A program made the position numbers and the translations under genes. Below are positions 19,265-27,931 of a stretch of DNA of 64,000 bases, one piece after another. Origin of the DNA: DATJPW01 sp035506215. Lineage in GTDB: Bacteria; Desulfobacterota; Desulfomonilia; Desulfomonilales; Desulfomonilaceae. The stretch lies in assembly GCA_035506215.1 (NCBI GenBank), contig DATJPW010000231.1, positions 14,882 to 78,881 of the forward strand, given 5' to 3'. The first letter of the stretch is position 1, and the number at the start of each line of letters is the position of its first letter. The notes under the pieces are model-generated. The model ran no database searches and was not told the origin of the DNA. It was given only the letters and a program-made list of their open reading frames with translations.

Positions 19265-19624
19265 TCATTTTGCCCAGGCAGGAAGGTACCATTGAACTCC
19301 GCGATTTATTTCCTGAAAGTTGCCGTCCCCCTTCATGTCCATAAATATCCGATAGGTCTTCTGTATGTCCGAATTCGAGTGAACGCTGAAAGCCACCTTT
19401 CGTCCTTTGTAAGAGTAGACCGTGTAAATTTCTCCGCTTGGTGCTGCATAAAAATCCATTATGGTCTCTTTGCCTGGAATGTCAGGAGCATGATCGGAAT
19501 TACCGGTGGTAATATGCCTGAATGACTTCAGATCCGGCAATCGGTAGAGCTGCTGCGCTTCAATAAGCGAGGGCAAAGTGAAAGATAGAACAAGTGTGAC
19601 TGACAAGATGATCGACCTGCGCAT
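19265..19624 (-). CDS. Small secreted protein of unknown function
   Basis: A 119-residue protein with a clear signal peptide (MRRSIILSVTLVLSFTLPSLIEAQQ, probable cleavage after EA at about residue 23). The mature part has no motif I recognise; it is rich in Tyr and beta-forming residues (YTVYSYKGRKVAFSV) and contains DMKGDGNFQEI, which resembles a calcium-binding loop. Likely periplasmic. Head-to-head with the gene at 19828. Confidence 0.65.
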   Translation of the reverse strand: MRRSIILSVTLVLSFTLPSLIEAQQLYRLPDLKSFRHITTGNSDHAPDIPGKETIMDFYAAPSGEIYTVYSYKGRKVAFSVHSNSDIQKTYRIFMDMKGDGNFQEINRGVQWYLPAWAK

Positions 19625-19827
19625 GACCGGCCTTTTCCCTTCAGGAGTGCGGATTTGCTTTGAGTCGATTCTTATAGCAGATCTTTGCCGTGTGCAACAA
19701 TATGCAGGACCGGGGGCAGCGACTCCAGAATTTCAACCTGGCCCATTACCGAAAAATTGACAAGGGCCGAAGATTCATTCATGATCGGCTAAATCATGGA
19801 CAAATAGAAGCGCGTGTGGAGATGGAA

Positions 19828-20325
19828 ATGATTTCCGATGCTGTTAAAGCCGAAGACATGAAGCAATATTTGGATTTCTTGTTCTGGCACTATCGGCTTG
19901 TAGATGCCTTCTGGTACATTTTCCTGGAAGAGGAGCACGGCTCGGACTTCGCTAATCATTTCAACGAAAAGGTCTGGTCCCGCGTTGCCAGTCTGGCGGC
20001 TAGAGATATCGTGAAGCGCTTCAACATTCAGGAAAAAGGTCTGGATCGTTTCGTCAAGGCGGTCAGTTACTTTCCGTGGTCCATACTCGTGGGGTATGAC
20101 ATCGAACGGAAACCTGGCGAGGTCATAATCTCGGTGCCGGAATGCCCGACACAAAGGGCTCGTTTGAACCGCCAATTACCGGAGTATGCTTGTAAGGAAA
20201 TGCATCGGGGCGAGTTCGTCTCTTTTGCCAAGGAAATCGATCCTTCCATTAAAGTGGAATGCATCCATGCTCCCTTGGATCCGCATCCACCCGAAAGATT
20301 CTGCCAGTGGAGATTTACTGCTTGA
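19828..20325 (+). CDS. DUF6125 / L-2-amino-thiazoline-4-carboxylate hydrolase-like protein
   Basis: A 165-residue soluble protein. It resembles the small DUF6125 or ATC-hydrolase-like group: an N-terminal helical half with FLFWHYRLVDAFWYIFLEEEHG, and a C-terminal half with conserved cysteines (PECPTQRARLN, EYACKEMHRGEF, KVECIHAPLDPHP) ending in FCQWRF. The ATG at 19828 is preceded by GTGGAG; longer in-frame starts up to 19690 are possible but lack a ribosome site. Function unknown; assignment is from recollection of the pattern. Confidence 0.6.
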   Translation: MISDAVKAEDMKQYLDFLFWHYRLVDAFWYIFLEEEHGSDFANHFNEKVWSRVASLAARDIVKRFNIQEKGLDRFVKAVSYFPWSILVGYDIERKPGEVIISVPECPTQRARLNRQLPEYACKEMHRGEFVSFAKEIDPSIKVECIHAPLDPHPPERFCQWRFTA

Positions 20326-20390
20326 TGTGGAAAGAATAGCCCGTTTCAAGCGTTGGGCGGGAAAGAGTTAATTAGGAACTGACGTCTTTC

Positions 20391-20419
20391 TTGACATAAA
20401 GCGCTTCTGAATGTTACTT
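20391..20419 (+). promoter_or_regulatory. Sigma70-like promoter of the DnaB-paralogue gene
   Basis: Perfect TTGACA (20391-20396), 17-base spacer, weak -10 TTACTT (20414-20419), 38 bases before the start codon. Confidence 0.45.
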
Positions 20420-20456
20420 TTTGATTTAATTGAATTAGCAGGTGAGATAACAAAAC

Positions 20457-21986
20457 ATGTCCGCAGAGATCGAGGCAAAAGTTCTTGCTGCTCTATTAAG
20501 TGACCGCTATTTGCTCACCCGAGTGACCGGAGACGGATTCAGTCCGGACATATTTCGCGATACCAATTTGCGCATCATTTTCAAAACCGTCTATGATATG
20601 AGCCAGGTTCCCGGTCAGTTGATCGACTGGATAACCGTCGAGAGCGCTATCAAGAAGAAGCAATGGTTCACACCGGAGATCGGACAAGCCCTTGACGATC
20701 TGAGGGACCAGGATATTCCCGAGGCGGATCAAGTCATCGCTTATGTTGACATACTGAGAGATCAGAGCCTGCGGGACAAGACGATGAAACTCGCCCAGCG
20801 GATGATAGGTTATTGCCAGCGCAAGGGCCAATACAGGGAGGAGGATTTTCTCGATTTCAGCGGGAGAATCATACAAACGCTTATAGAACTACAAAAACAG
20901 AAGGTACGGAAACGAATTACCCCGCTGAAGGATACAATCGAGGAGATTCGGGTTACCGCCAACACTCCGATCAGCGGTGACAAAAGACTGCTAGGATTTT
21001 CCATTCAACCTTTCGAACGTCTGGAGCACGTTCTATCGGGCATCAGAAAAGGGTTTTATTACGGTCTCGCCGGTCCCCCCCGTCGCGGCAAGACAACATT
21101 CGCACTGGATGTTGCTTCCAGGCTTGCGGAAACAAACAATTTTCCGGTGCTTTTCTATACATGGGAACAGACACGTAAGACGCTTGCAGCACGTCTTCTC
21201 GGCCGCGAATGCTACCTGAACCCTGTGAAACTGCTCACCGAGGTGTCCCCGGAGGAAAAACAGCGACATGCGCTTGTCAACAGAGTGATCGAGCGCTCAT
21301 CGGCATACAGCAAGAATCTTTTCGTCATAGAAGCCGGCCGTCAAGACACCATAGACCGTATCAAAGCTCAGGCTTACAATATAATGCACGAATTTCGGTC
21401 CGGTGAGATAGCGATCTTTTTCGATTACCTTCAGAAGATCCCCCTCGGTCGACAGTATGAAGATATTAGAAGCCAGGTTAATGAAGCGTCGGCACAGTTG
21501 GCGGACCTGAGCTTGCAACTTGAGTGCCCCATCGTGGCCATATCCTCGATGGACAAAGAAGGCTGCAAGCTTGACGAAAAGCCACCATCATACGACGAAT
21601 TCTCCACAACCTATTATGCCAGACCCACCATGCATAATTGTGTGGGAGGAGGGGACCTGGAATACGATCTCGATGTTGCCATGATTCTCTCTAAAGATTG
21701 GGTTGCCACCAACAATCTGCGGGAAAGATTGAGTTTAAAGGACAAGGATAAACAGGCGATTGATCTTCCACAGATCGATATCATAAACCTGCACGTGGAC
21801 AAGAACAGGGATTCCGCTGCCGAAATGTCCCCCACGATTCAGTATGCTTTCTTCATTAATATAAATAAGTTCGTAGAAGTGGGCTTTAAGACCGAGGACG
21901 AATATAGCAAAGAATTCAAAGGATTCGCTAAAGCCGAAGACATGTTTGGCACCCTTCTCGATACAGGGATTTTCAAGCTGTATTAG
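20457..21986 (+). CDS. DnaB-like helicase paralogue
   Basis: A 509-residue protein with a DnaB-type N-terminal helical domain (about 1-130) and a RecA-like C-terminal domain (about 185-490). Walker A is GPPRRGKTTF at 206-215, unlike the usual ARPSMGKT of replicative DnaB. The Walker B region is IAIFFDYLQKIPLGR near 325, and it has a DnaB-like LSLQLECPIVAISS strand. An extra segment (about 360-450) is Asp/Lys-rich. It is therefore probably not the chromosomal replicative helicase but a paralogue, perhaps from an old mobile element or with a repair role; no phage genes accompany it. The AAA ATPase follows after 68 bases. Confidence 0.75.
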   Translation: MSAEIEAKVLAALLSDRYLLTRVTGDGFSPDIFRDTNLRIIFKTVYDMSQVPGQLIDWITVESAIKKKQWFTPEIGQALDDLRDQDIPEADQVIAYVDILRDQSLRDKTMKLAQRMIGYCQRKGQYREEDFLDFSGRIIQTLIELQKQKVRKRITPLKDTIEEIRVTANTPISGDKRLLGFSIQPFERLEHVLSGIRKGFYYGLAGPPRRGKTTFALDVASRLAETNNFPVLFYTWEQTRKTLAARLLGRECYLNPVKLLTEVSPEEKQRHALVNRVIERSSAYSKNLFVIEAGRQDTIDRIKAQAYNIMHEFRSGEIAIFFDYLQKIPLGRQYEDIRSQVNEASAQLADLSLQLECPIVAISSMDKEGCKLDEKPPSYDEFSTTYYARPTMHNCVGGGDLEYDLDVAMILSKDWVATNNLRERLSLKDKDKQAIDLPQIDIINLHVDKNRDSAAEMSPTIQYAFFININKFVEVGFKTEDEYSKEFKGFAKAEDMFGTLLDTGIFKLY

Positions 21987-22054
21987 GCCCCTCGTCAGAC
22001 GAACCGTGCGGCGAAAAGAGGTCCGCTTAGATATTTTGGGAAGGGTGCTGTACT

Positions 22055-22804
22055 ATGTACTTGAAATCTGTCGAAATAAACTCGGATGGGTTCCCGACGC
22101 ATGATTTGTACCCGTTCAACATTCGTGCACTGAATTCTACCGACCGGATCGAGTTTTCTTCGCCTATAACTTTCTTCGTGGGGAGGAATGGATCGGGAAA
22201 ATCTGCGCTGCTGGATGCTATAGCCCGTAAGAGCGGACTTCTCCCCTGGGGAGGCATCAAAGCGCATCGTGTCCACGAAAACCCGTACGAGACACAACTT
22301 GCAAATTTTCTCGCGCTCACTGAGAATCCTCGCCACTCTTACGGTTTTCATTTTCGTGCTGAAGCCTTTTTCAACTTTGCAGCGTCGCTTGATGATATAA
22401 TTCTTGATGATCCGGATCGCGACCATTATTTCGGAGGAAAATCTCTTAATGTGGTGTCACACGGCGAATCATTTCTGACCTTTTTCAAGAGTTACACCTT
22501 TCAGCTTGACGGCCTGTACCTGCTTGACGAACCGGAGGCCGCTTTATCACCTCATAGTCAGTTGGAATTTGTGCAAATCCTTCTCGATGCCGTTCGGGCC
22601 GGACGCAAACAGTACATCATTGCCACACACTCTCCCATCATCATGGGGTGTCCTGGGGCCAAGATTTTAACGTTTGACGCGGCGGCGATAGAACAGATCG
22701 ATTACAGATTGACCGAGCACTACAGCTTGTACAGAGAATTCATGAGCGACCCGGAGAAGTTTTTTCATCCGCAAGTTCTTCACGATAACGGTTTTCATGG
22801 ATGA
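22055..22804 (+). CDS. ABC-type AAA ATPase (COG3910-like)
   Basis: A 249-residue soluble ATPase. Walker A GRNGSGKS at 43-50, signature-like VSHGESF, Walker B YLLDEPEAALSP and a switch His in ATHSPIIM. This is the compact, single-domain predicted ATPase family related to SMC/RecF nucleotide-binding domains, without membrane partner. Its role is unknown. It follows the DnaB-like gene at 68 bases and may be functionally linked to DNA transactions, but this is inference only. Confidence 0.85.
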   Translation: MYLKSVEINSDGFPTHDLYPFNIRALNSTDRIEFSSPITFFVGRNGSGKSALLDAIARKSGLLPWGGIKAHRVHENPYETQLANFLALTENPRHSYGFHFRAEAFFNFAASLDDIILDDPDRDHYFGGKSLNVVSHGESFLTFFKSYTFQLDGLYLLDEPEAALSPHSQLEFVQILLDAVRAGRKQYIIATHSPIIMGCPGAKILTFDAAAIEQIDYRLTEHYSLYREFMSDPEKFFHPQVLHDNGFHG

Positions 22805-22865
22805 AATCATGGTGTAAGACTTACCATGTCCGGTTGCAGTCTCTTTGTCCGATATCATTTAACGT

Positions 22866-24035
22866 GTGAGGTATCTCCCAGTGCGATCGGTGGTTCCGAA
22901 CCTTGAATTGGTCTCAATTGTATGCAGCGGGGCCTCAGACCCTTTGCTTATCGCCAACATCCTGGAAAGTATAAGTGACAGCGTTCTTGTTCTCGGGGAA
23001 GACGGCGATGTTCTGTGCTGCAATAGAGTTACGGAAGAAATGCTCGGCTACTCGCCCGAACAATTGTTACGCGAAGGATTAGGGAAGTTATTGTTCAGCG
23101 GATACGGCAATGAAGACCTCAACCAAATCTTTGTGGAAACTGTATCGAAAAAGAGCGTAAACGCATACAAGGAGGTGGACTATTGCCATCCGGATGGTTC
23201 CCTCAGGAGACTGGCGGCGACAACATCGTACCTCGTTGACGTGGGTGAACACGAAACGTCATTTTCAGGGTTCGTGGTTTTACTCAAGGATGTCACGGAA
23301 GTGTTCAACCTGAGACGGAAAGAGAAAGAGTTGATCCAGGAAAAACACAAAATGGCCAAAGAGAAGATCAGAAGCTTGCAAAAACTGGCTATGGGCGTGG
23401 CTCACGAAATCAGGAATCCCACAGTGACCATCGGAGGTTTTGCCAGCCGCATTGTGCGTGCTGCAAATGATCCTGAAGCGACCAAACGATACGCGAATAG
23501 TATTATTGAAGCTGCAAGGACGCTGGAAAACGTCGTTGATGCAGTTCAGCAGTGTTGCGACCTGCCGGAAATCAATCCATCTTATGGCAACATTTCGAAT
23601 CTGCTCCACGACACGGTTTCCGAAATGAAGGCTAGCGCAGGTGCAAAGAATGTGAATTTAAGGGTACAGGATGAGCTGCCTAAGGACTACGCAATTAGTT
23701 TTGATCCCTTCCTGCTCAGAATGGCAATTGTTCGCCTGATCCAAAACGCCATCGACTTCTCGCCGGCAGGCGCCGCCGTGGACATTTCCTTGCGAAACGT
23801 CGGTGAAAGCACTGTTCTGGAAGTAAGGGATTATGGCGCGGGGATTAAAGAAGAAGATATTGAATATATTTTCAATCCGTTCTTTTCCACATTGCCCCAC
23901 GGCTCAGGTATGGGGCTGGCAGTAGTTGAGAGCGTGGTGAACGAACACTTGGGAAGCATCCAGGTTGACTCTAAGCCGGGTCGAGGAACGATCATGCGGG
24001 TATTGCTGCCGCGTTCTCAGGATGATTCATCGTAA
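22866..24035 (+). CDS. Soluble PAS-domain sensor histidine kinase
   Basis: A 389-residue protein. PAS domain about 30-150 (ILESISDSVLVLGEDGDVLC...EEMLGYSPEQL), short coiled coil, HisKA with phospho-acceptor His180 in AHEIRNP, then HATPase_c with N-box QNAIDFS, G1 DYGAGI, F-box FFSTLPHG and G2 GSGMGLAVV. No transmembrane helix, so it senses a cytoplasmic signal. No response regulator lies nearby: an orphan kinase. The start may be the GTG at 22866 or that at 22881, which has GAGGT upstream. Confidence 0.92.
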   Translation: MRYLPVRSVVPNLELVSIVCSGASDPLLIANILESISDSVLVLGEDGDVLCCNRVTEEMLGYSPEQLLREGLGKLLFSGYGNEDLNQIFVETVSKKSVNAYKEVDYCHPDGSLRRLAATTSYLVDVGEHETSFSGFVVLLKDVTEVFNLRRKEKELIQEKHKMAKEKIRSLQKLAMGVAHEIRNPTVTIGGFASRIVRAANDPEATKRYANSIIEAARTLENVVDAVQQCCDLPEINPSYGNISNLLHDTVSEMKASAGAKNVNLRVQDELPKDYAISFDPFLLRMAIVRLIQNAIDFSPAGAAVDISLRNVGESTVLEVRDYGAGIKEEDIEYIFNPFFSTLPHGSGMGLAVVESVVNEHLGSIQVDSKPGRGTIMRVLLPRSQDDSS

Positions 24036-24105
24036 TATTTGACGATTGAAGCTCACTACTTGCAGTCGGACTACAACAAAGGCGACGAGTTTAGGAGCAA
24101 AGAAC

Positions 24106-24801
24106 GTGCGGCTTTACCCCATTATGATGAACCTTGATGGAAAACAGGTGATCGTGATCGGCGGTGGATTGGTAGCCGCACGGAAAATAATGGGCCTCCT
24201 GGAAACCGGAGCGCTGATCACGGTCATCTCCCCGAAAATAGAACAGAGCCTGGAAAAACTGGCCGGGGAAGAACGTATCGAGTGGATTGCGAAGCCCTTT
24301 GTCGCTTCGCTTTTGGATGGTTATTCCGAAGCGGCCCTGATTTTCGGCGCAACCAACCAGCGGGAAGTGAATTTGAACATTCACGAGGCCGCGCTTACAA
24401 GGAAAATTCCATGCAATATTGCTGATGTCCCGGATTTGTGTACCTTTGTCGTGCCAGCGGTCTTTACACAGGGCGAATTGATGATAGCGGTTACGACCGG
24501 CGGATCTTCTCCCGCACTTGCTCGTCGCATTCGAGAGGACCTTGAGAAGCGCTTCGGACCGGAATATGCCGAGCTTACTAGAGTGTTGGGAGAATTGAGA
24601 AAAGTGGTGCTCAAGGCCGGCGGCGCATCAGCAGAAAACAGAAAGCTTTTCATGGAAATTGTGGATTCGGAAGTTCTGACTGCTCTCCGAGAAAAGGACC
24701 GAGAAAAGGTGCTGGCGATCCTGAGGACGATTTTGCCCGACTACATCGATCCTCAAGCAGCGATTGAAGAAGACCCCCATAGGCTTGTTCCAGAAGGATG
24801 A
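24106..24801 (+). CDS. Precorrin-2 dehydrogenase (Met8/SirC/CysG N-terminal type)
   Basis: A 231-residue NAD-dependent enzyme oxidising precorrin-2 to sirohydrochlorin, possibly also inserting iron. The Rossmann motif VIVIGGGLVAARK is at the N-terminus; the NIADVPDLCTFVVPA segment and the catalytic-type Ser in TTGGSSPALARRIRE are typical of CysG-B/SirC. GTG start at 24106 with TAGGAGC upstream; an in-frame ATG at 24046 lacks a ribosome site. First gene of the tetrapyrrole operon; its product feeds siroheme and, through Ahb enzymes, heme. Confidence 0.9.
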   Translation: MRLYPIMMNLDGKQVIVIGGGLVAARKIMGLLETGALITVISPKIEQSLEKLAGEERIEWIAKPFVASLLDGYSEAALIFGATNQREVNLNIHEAALTRKIPCNIADVPDLCTFVVPAVFTQGELMIAVTTGGSSPALARRIREDLEKRFGPEYAELTRVLGELRKVVLKAGGASAENRKLFMEIVDSEVLTALREKDREKVLAILRTILPDYIDPQAAIEEDPHRLVPEG

Positions 24802-25657
24802 AGCATTGGACCTGATCTTTTTTAAGATTGCCATTGTGCTCTATCTGGTCGCTTCAGTAAGTTACCTCGTGTTTCTTGTGTTCTCTTCGGGCAAGCAGTC
24901 CACTTGGGGATATTGGTTCGCACTCGCAGGTTTTGCGGCTCACTCTTTGTCCATATTGCATCGGGCGATCTTCTCCGGCTTTTTTCCTCTGGCCACGGCA
25001 TTTGACGCTCTGTCCCTTTTTTCCTGGATCATTGTGGCCCTTTTTCTGGCAATCACGCACAAGGAACCGAGTCCCATATTCGGCTCCATTGCCACACCGA
25101 TGGCCGTTGTATTAATGGTTTTCGCGTCCACGCTCTCCTACCAGATCCGTGAACCGCTCGTCCCGATATTGAAGAGCTGGTGGCTTCTCATCCACGTCGT
25201 TCTGGCGTTGATGGGAAACGGAGTCTTCGCTCTCCTGGCAATAAGCGGCCTCATGTATCTTCTCCAGGAAAGACTCATAAAGACCAAGCAGATCGGACGA
25301 ATTCACAAGCTGCTTCCATCTCTGGAAACTTTGGACGTAATCAATCGTCACGGACTGCCGGTCGGTTTCTGTCTCCTCACACTGGGGATCATTTCAGGGG
25401 CGCTGTGGGCAGGAAGCGCTTGGGGATTCTATTGGAGCTGGGACCCCAAGGAGACGTGGAGTCTTATTACGTGGTTCGCGTATGCGGCGATGGTACATCA
25501 GAGATTGGCCCTGGGCTGGCGTGGCAGACGCGCCGCGGTCTTCTCAATCATTGGCTTTACGCTGGTTTTATTCACATTCGTGGGAGTAAGCGCTCTGATT
25601 GGCGGGCACCACGCATTTCAGGGCGCACGGCGCTTCATGGGCACCGGTGGGCTATGA
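24764..25657 (+). CDS. ccsA: Cytochrome c biogenesis protein CcsA (HemX/ResC type)
   Basis: An integral membrane protein of about 297 residues with roughly eight hydrophobic segments and the heme-handling WWD motif WGFYWSWDPKETWSLITW near 225-242. Flanking histidines (SWWLLIHVVLA, MVHQRLAL, GGHHAF) are the likely heme ligands. It belongs to the CcsA/ResC part of the system II heme exporter-ligase; the partner CcsB/ResB is not in the window. It overlaps the upstream gene by 38 bases if the ATG at 24764 is used; TTG at 24806 with AGAAGGATG upstream is an alternative. It overlaps hemA by four bases. Confidence 0.9.
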   Translation: MKKTPIGLFQKDEALDLIFFKIAIVLYLVASVSYLVFLVFSSGKQSTWGYWFALAGFAAHSLSILHRAIFSGFFPLATAFDALSLFSWIIVALFLAITHKEPSPIFGSIATPMAVVLMVFASTLSYQIREPLVPILKSWWLLIHVVLALMGNGVFALLAISGLMYLLQERLIKTKQIGRIHKLLPSLETLDVINRHGLPVGFCLLTLGIISGALWAGSAWGFYWSWDPKETWSLITWFAYAAMVHQRLALGWRGRRAAVFSIIGFTLVLFTFVGVSALIGGHHAFQGARRFMGTGGL

Positions 25658-26970
25658 TTTCTGAGATACTCGTCATAGGATTGAATCACGTTACCGCGCC
25701 TGTTGAAATCAGGGAGAAGATTACCTTCCCCGGAGATGAGCATGGCCAGGTGGCTCGTTCGCTCCTTGACGTTGATGGAATCCAAGAGGCGGTAGTCGTA
25801 TCCACGTGTAACCGTGCAGAGGTCATAGCGGCTGTGGACGACAGTGAGACCGCGGCCGAGAGGCTCGTAGAGTTCATAGGCGTTGTACACGAGTTGAATC
25901 CGGAGTCTCTGCGGAAATTCCTTTATGTTAAACAAGGCGAAGAAGCTGTGCGCCACGTGTTCAGAGTCGCTTCCAGCCTTGATTCCATGGTGCTGGGCGA
26001 GCCACAAGTGTTGGGTCAGGTCAAGGAAGGTTATAGCCGTGCTGCAAATGCCAATGCTACGGGCTCGATCCTCAACCGACTCATGCACCGGGCTTTTTTC
26101 ACGGCAAAGCGGGTGCGCACTGAAACAGGCATCGGACTGGCTGCCGTTTCGGTCGCGTACGTAGCAGTGGAGCTGGCCAAGAAAATATTGGGGAACCTTC
26201 GCGAGAAATCCGTGATCATTATCGGTGCTGGTGAAATGGCCGAACTGGCGGCCCGTCATCTTGCCGGTCAAGTGGAAAAGTCTGTGCTCGTTTTTAATCG
26301 CACATACGAAAATGCCTGCGCACTGGCTCGGGACCTCCGAGGCCGCGCAGCTCCAATGGACAGCCTGGAAGAAGGTCTTGTTGACGCGGATGTGGTTATA
26401 ACTTCCACTGGAAGTTGCGAACCGTTGATTAACACTGATCAAGTCCGCAAAGTAATGCGGCTGAGACGATTCAAGCCGATCTTCCTCATCGATATCGCTA
26501 TACCCCGCGATGTCGAGCCCGAGGTCAACAACATAGACGGTGTTTATCTCTATAATATCGATGACCTCCAAGCTGTGGTCCGGGAGAACCTTGGGGAAAG
26601 GAGCCATGAAGCTCGGAAGGCGCAGGACATAGTCGACGAGGAAGCTGAGAAGTTCATGAAATGGACTAAGTCCCTCCACTCCACACCCACCATCATAGCT
26701 CTGAAAGACAAGCTGGAGACCATTCGCACTGCGGAATTGACCAGGTTGAACGGCAGGCTCTCAAGTCTGAGCCCTGCTGAGCGGGAGACCGTGGAGCTTA
26801 TTACACGATCCATCGTAAACAAAATAGCCCATGACCCGATCTCTTTTTTGAAAAAAACCGGAATGACCAGTCGGCAGAACACGTATCTGGACACGGTGCA
26901 AAGACTCTTCAATCTGAACGGGCTGCCCAATGATCGCCTCCGACCGGAGGAAGAACCACGCGAAGAATGA
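25654..26970 (+). CDS. hemA: Glutamyl-tRNA reductase
   Basis: A 438-residue enzyme making glutamate-1-semialdehyde from glutamyl-tRNA, the first committed step of C5 tetrapyrrole synthesis. It has the N-terminal GLNHVTAPVEIREK, catalytic Cys in STCNRAEV, LGEPQVLGQVK, the NADPH-binding VIIIGAGEMAELAARHL and a C-terminal dimerisation domain. The ATG overlaps the ccsA stop (ATGA). A longer in-frame reading from 25180 is only open frame through ccsA. Confidence 0.98.
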   Translation: MISEILVIGLNHVTAPVEIREKITFPGDEHGQVARSLLDVDGIQEAVVVSTCNRAEVIAAVDDSETAAERLVEFIGVVHELNPESLRKFLYVKQGEEAVRHVFRVASSLDSMVLGEPQVLGQVKEGYSRAANANATGSILNRLMHRAFFTAKRVRTETGIGLAAVSVAYVAVELAKKILGNLREKSVIIIGAGEMAELAARHLAGQVEKSVLVFNRTYENACALARDLRGRAAPMDSLEEGLVDADVVITSTGSCEPLINTDQVRKVMRLRRFKPIFLIDIAIPRDVEPEVNNIDGVYLYNIDDLQAVVRENLGERSHEARKAQDIVDEEAEKFMKWTKSLHSTPTIIALKDKLETIRTAELTRLNGRLSSLSPAERETVELITRSIVNKIAHDPISFLKKTGMTSRQNTYLDTVQRLFNLNGLPNDRLRPEEEPREE

Positions 26971-27917
26971 AGATTACCATAGGAACTAGGGGCAGTGCTT
27001 TGGCGCTCCGGCAGGCCGAGTACGTAGCCTCGGCCATAGAAAAGCAGCTTTCTGGGGCGAAGACCGAGTTGACAATCATCAAGACGCGGGGAGACAAGAT
27101 TCTTGATACACCCCTGGCGCAGATCGGTGGAAAGGGACTCTTTACAAAGGAGATTGAAGACGCGCTTCTCGATGGCAGGGTAGATTTGGCGGTTCATTCT
27201 ATGAAAGACTTGCCCACAGAGTTGCCGGAAGGGCTTCATATTGCGGCAGTACTTGAACGCGAGGACCCTCGGGACGTGTTCATATCCCGCGACGGATCTC
27301 GGCTCGAAGAGCTGCGGCCCAACGCAAGAATTGGGACCTCCAGCCTAAGACGCAAGGCTTTTCTGCTGCATCGGTTTCCGGACATTGAGGTAATTTCCTT
27401 AAGGGGAAACGTGGACACTCGACTGAGAAAAATGGAAACCGAGGACTTGGCCGGAGTAATTCTGGCCGCGGCAGGGATAAAGCGCATGGGTTTCTCGGAC
27501 AGGGTAACCGAGTACATCGAGCCGGATGTTATTATTCCTGCGATAGGCCAGGGGGCTCTAGCCATCGAAACGCGAACCGGCGACACCGAAACGAACAATG
27601 CGGTAGCCGCATTGAATCATCCGCAGACCGCCGAATGCATACGCGTTGAACGGGCTTTCCTCAAGAGGATGGGGGGCGGATGTCAGGTCCCTATGGCTGC
27701 ATATTGCGTCTCGGACGGAAAACAAATTAAAATCGACGCTGCCGTAGTCCACCCGGACGGGAACCCCATGCTGCGAGAAGTCTTTTTCGGCCCTAGAGGA
27801 GACATCGCCGTGGGCATCCGGTCAGCCGATGCCTTGCTGGAAAAGGGAGCGGACGCTCTTCTCAAGAGCGTACTGTCGGACAGTTGGGAGCCGGGGCCGA
27901 CGATGGATATCATTTGA
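26967..27917 (+). CDS. hemC: Porphobilinogen deaminase (hydroxymethylbilane synthase)
   Basis: A 316-residue enzyme polymerising four porphobilinogens. Signature motifs are IGTRGSALALRQAEYV, HSMKDLPTELP, GTSSLRRKAFL, SLRGNVDTRL and the dipyrromethane-cofactor cysteine in GGGCQVPMAAY. Coupled to hemA by an ATGA overlap and followed by the cobA-hemD fusion. Confidence 0.98.
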   Translation: MKITIGTRGSALALRQAEYVASAIEKQLSGAKTELTIIKTRGDKILDTPLAQIGGKGLFTKEIEDALLDGRVDLAVHSMKDLPTELPEGLHIAAVLEREDPRDVFISRDGSRLEELRPNARIGTSSLRRKAFLLHRFPDIEVISLRGNVDTRLRKMETEDLAGVILAAAGIKRMGFSDRVTEYIEPDVIIPAIGQGALAIETRTGDTETNNAVAALNHPQTAECIRVERAFLKRMGGGCQVPMAAYCVSDGKQIKIDAAVVHPDGNPMLREVFFGPRGDIAVGIRSADALLEKGADALLKSVLSDSWEPGPTMDII

Positions 27918-27931
27918 AGGTCCGAATTTCT

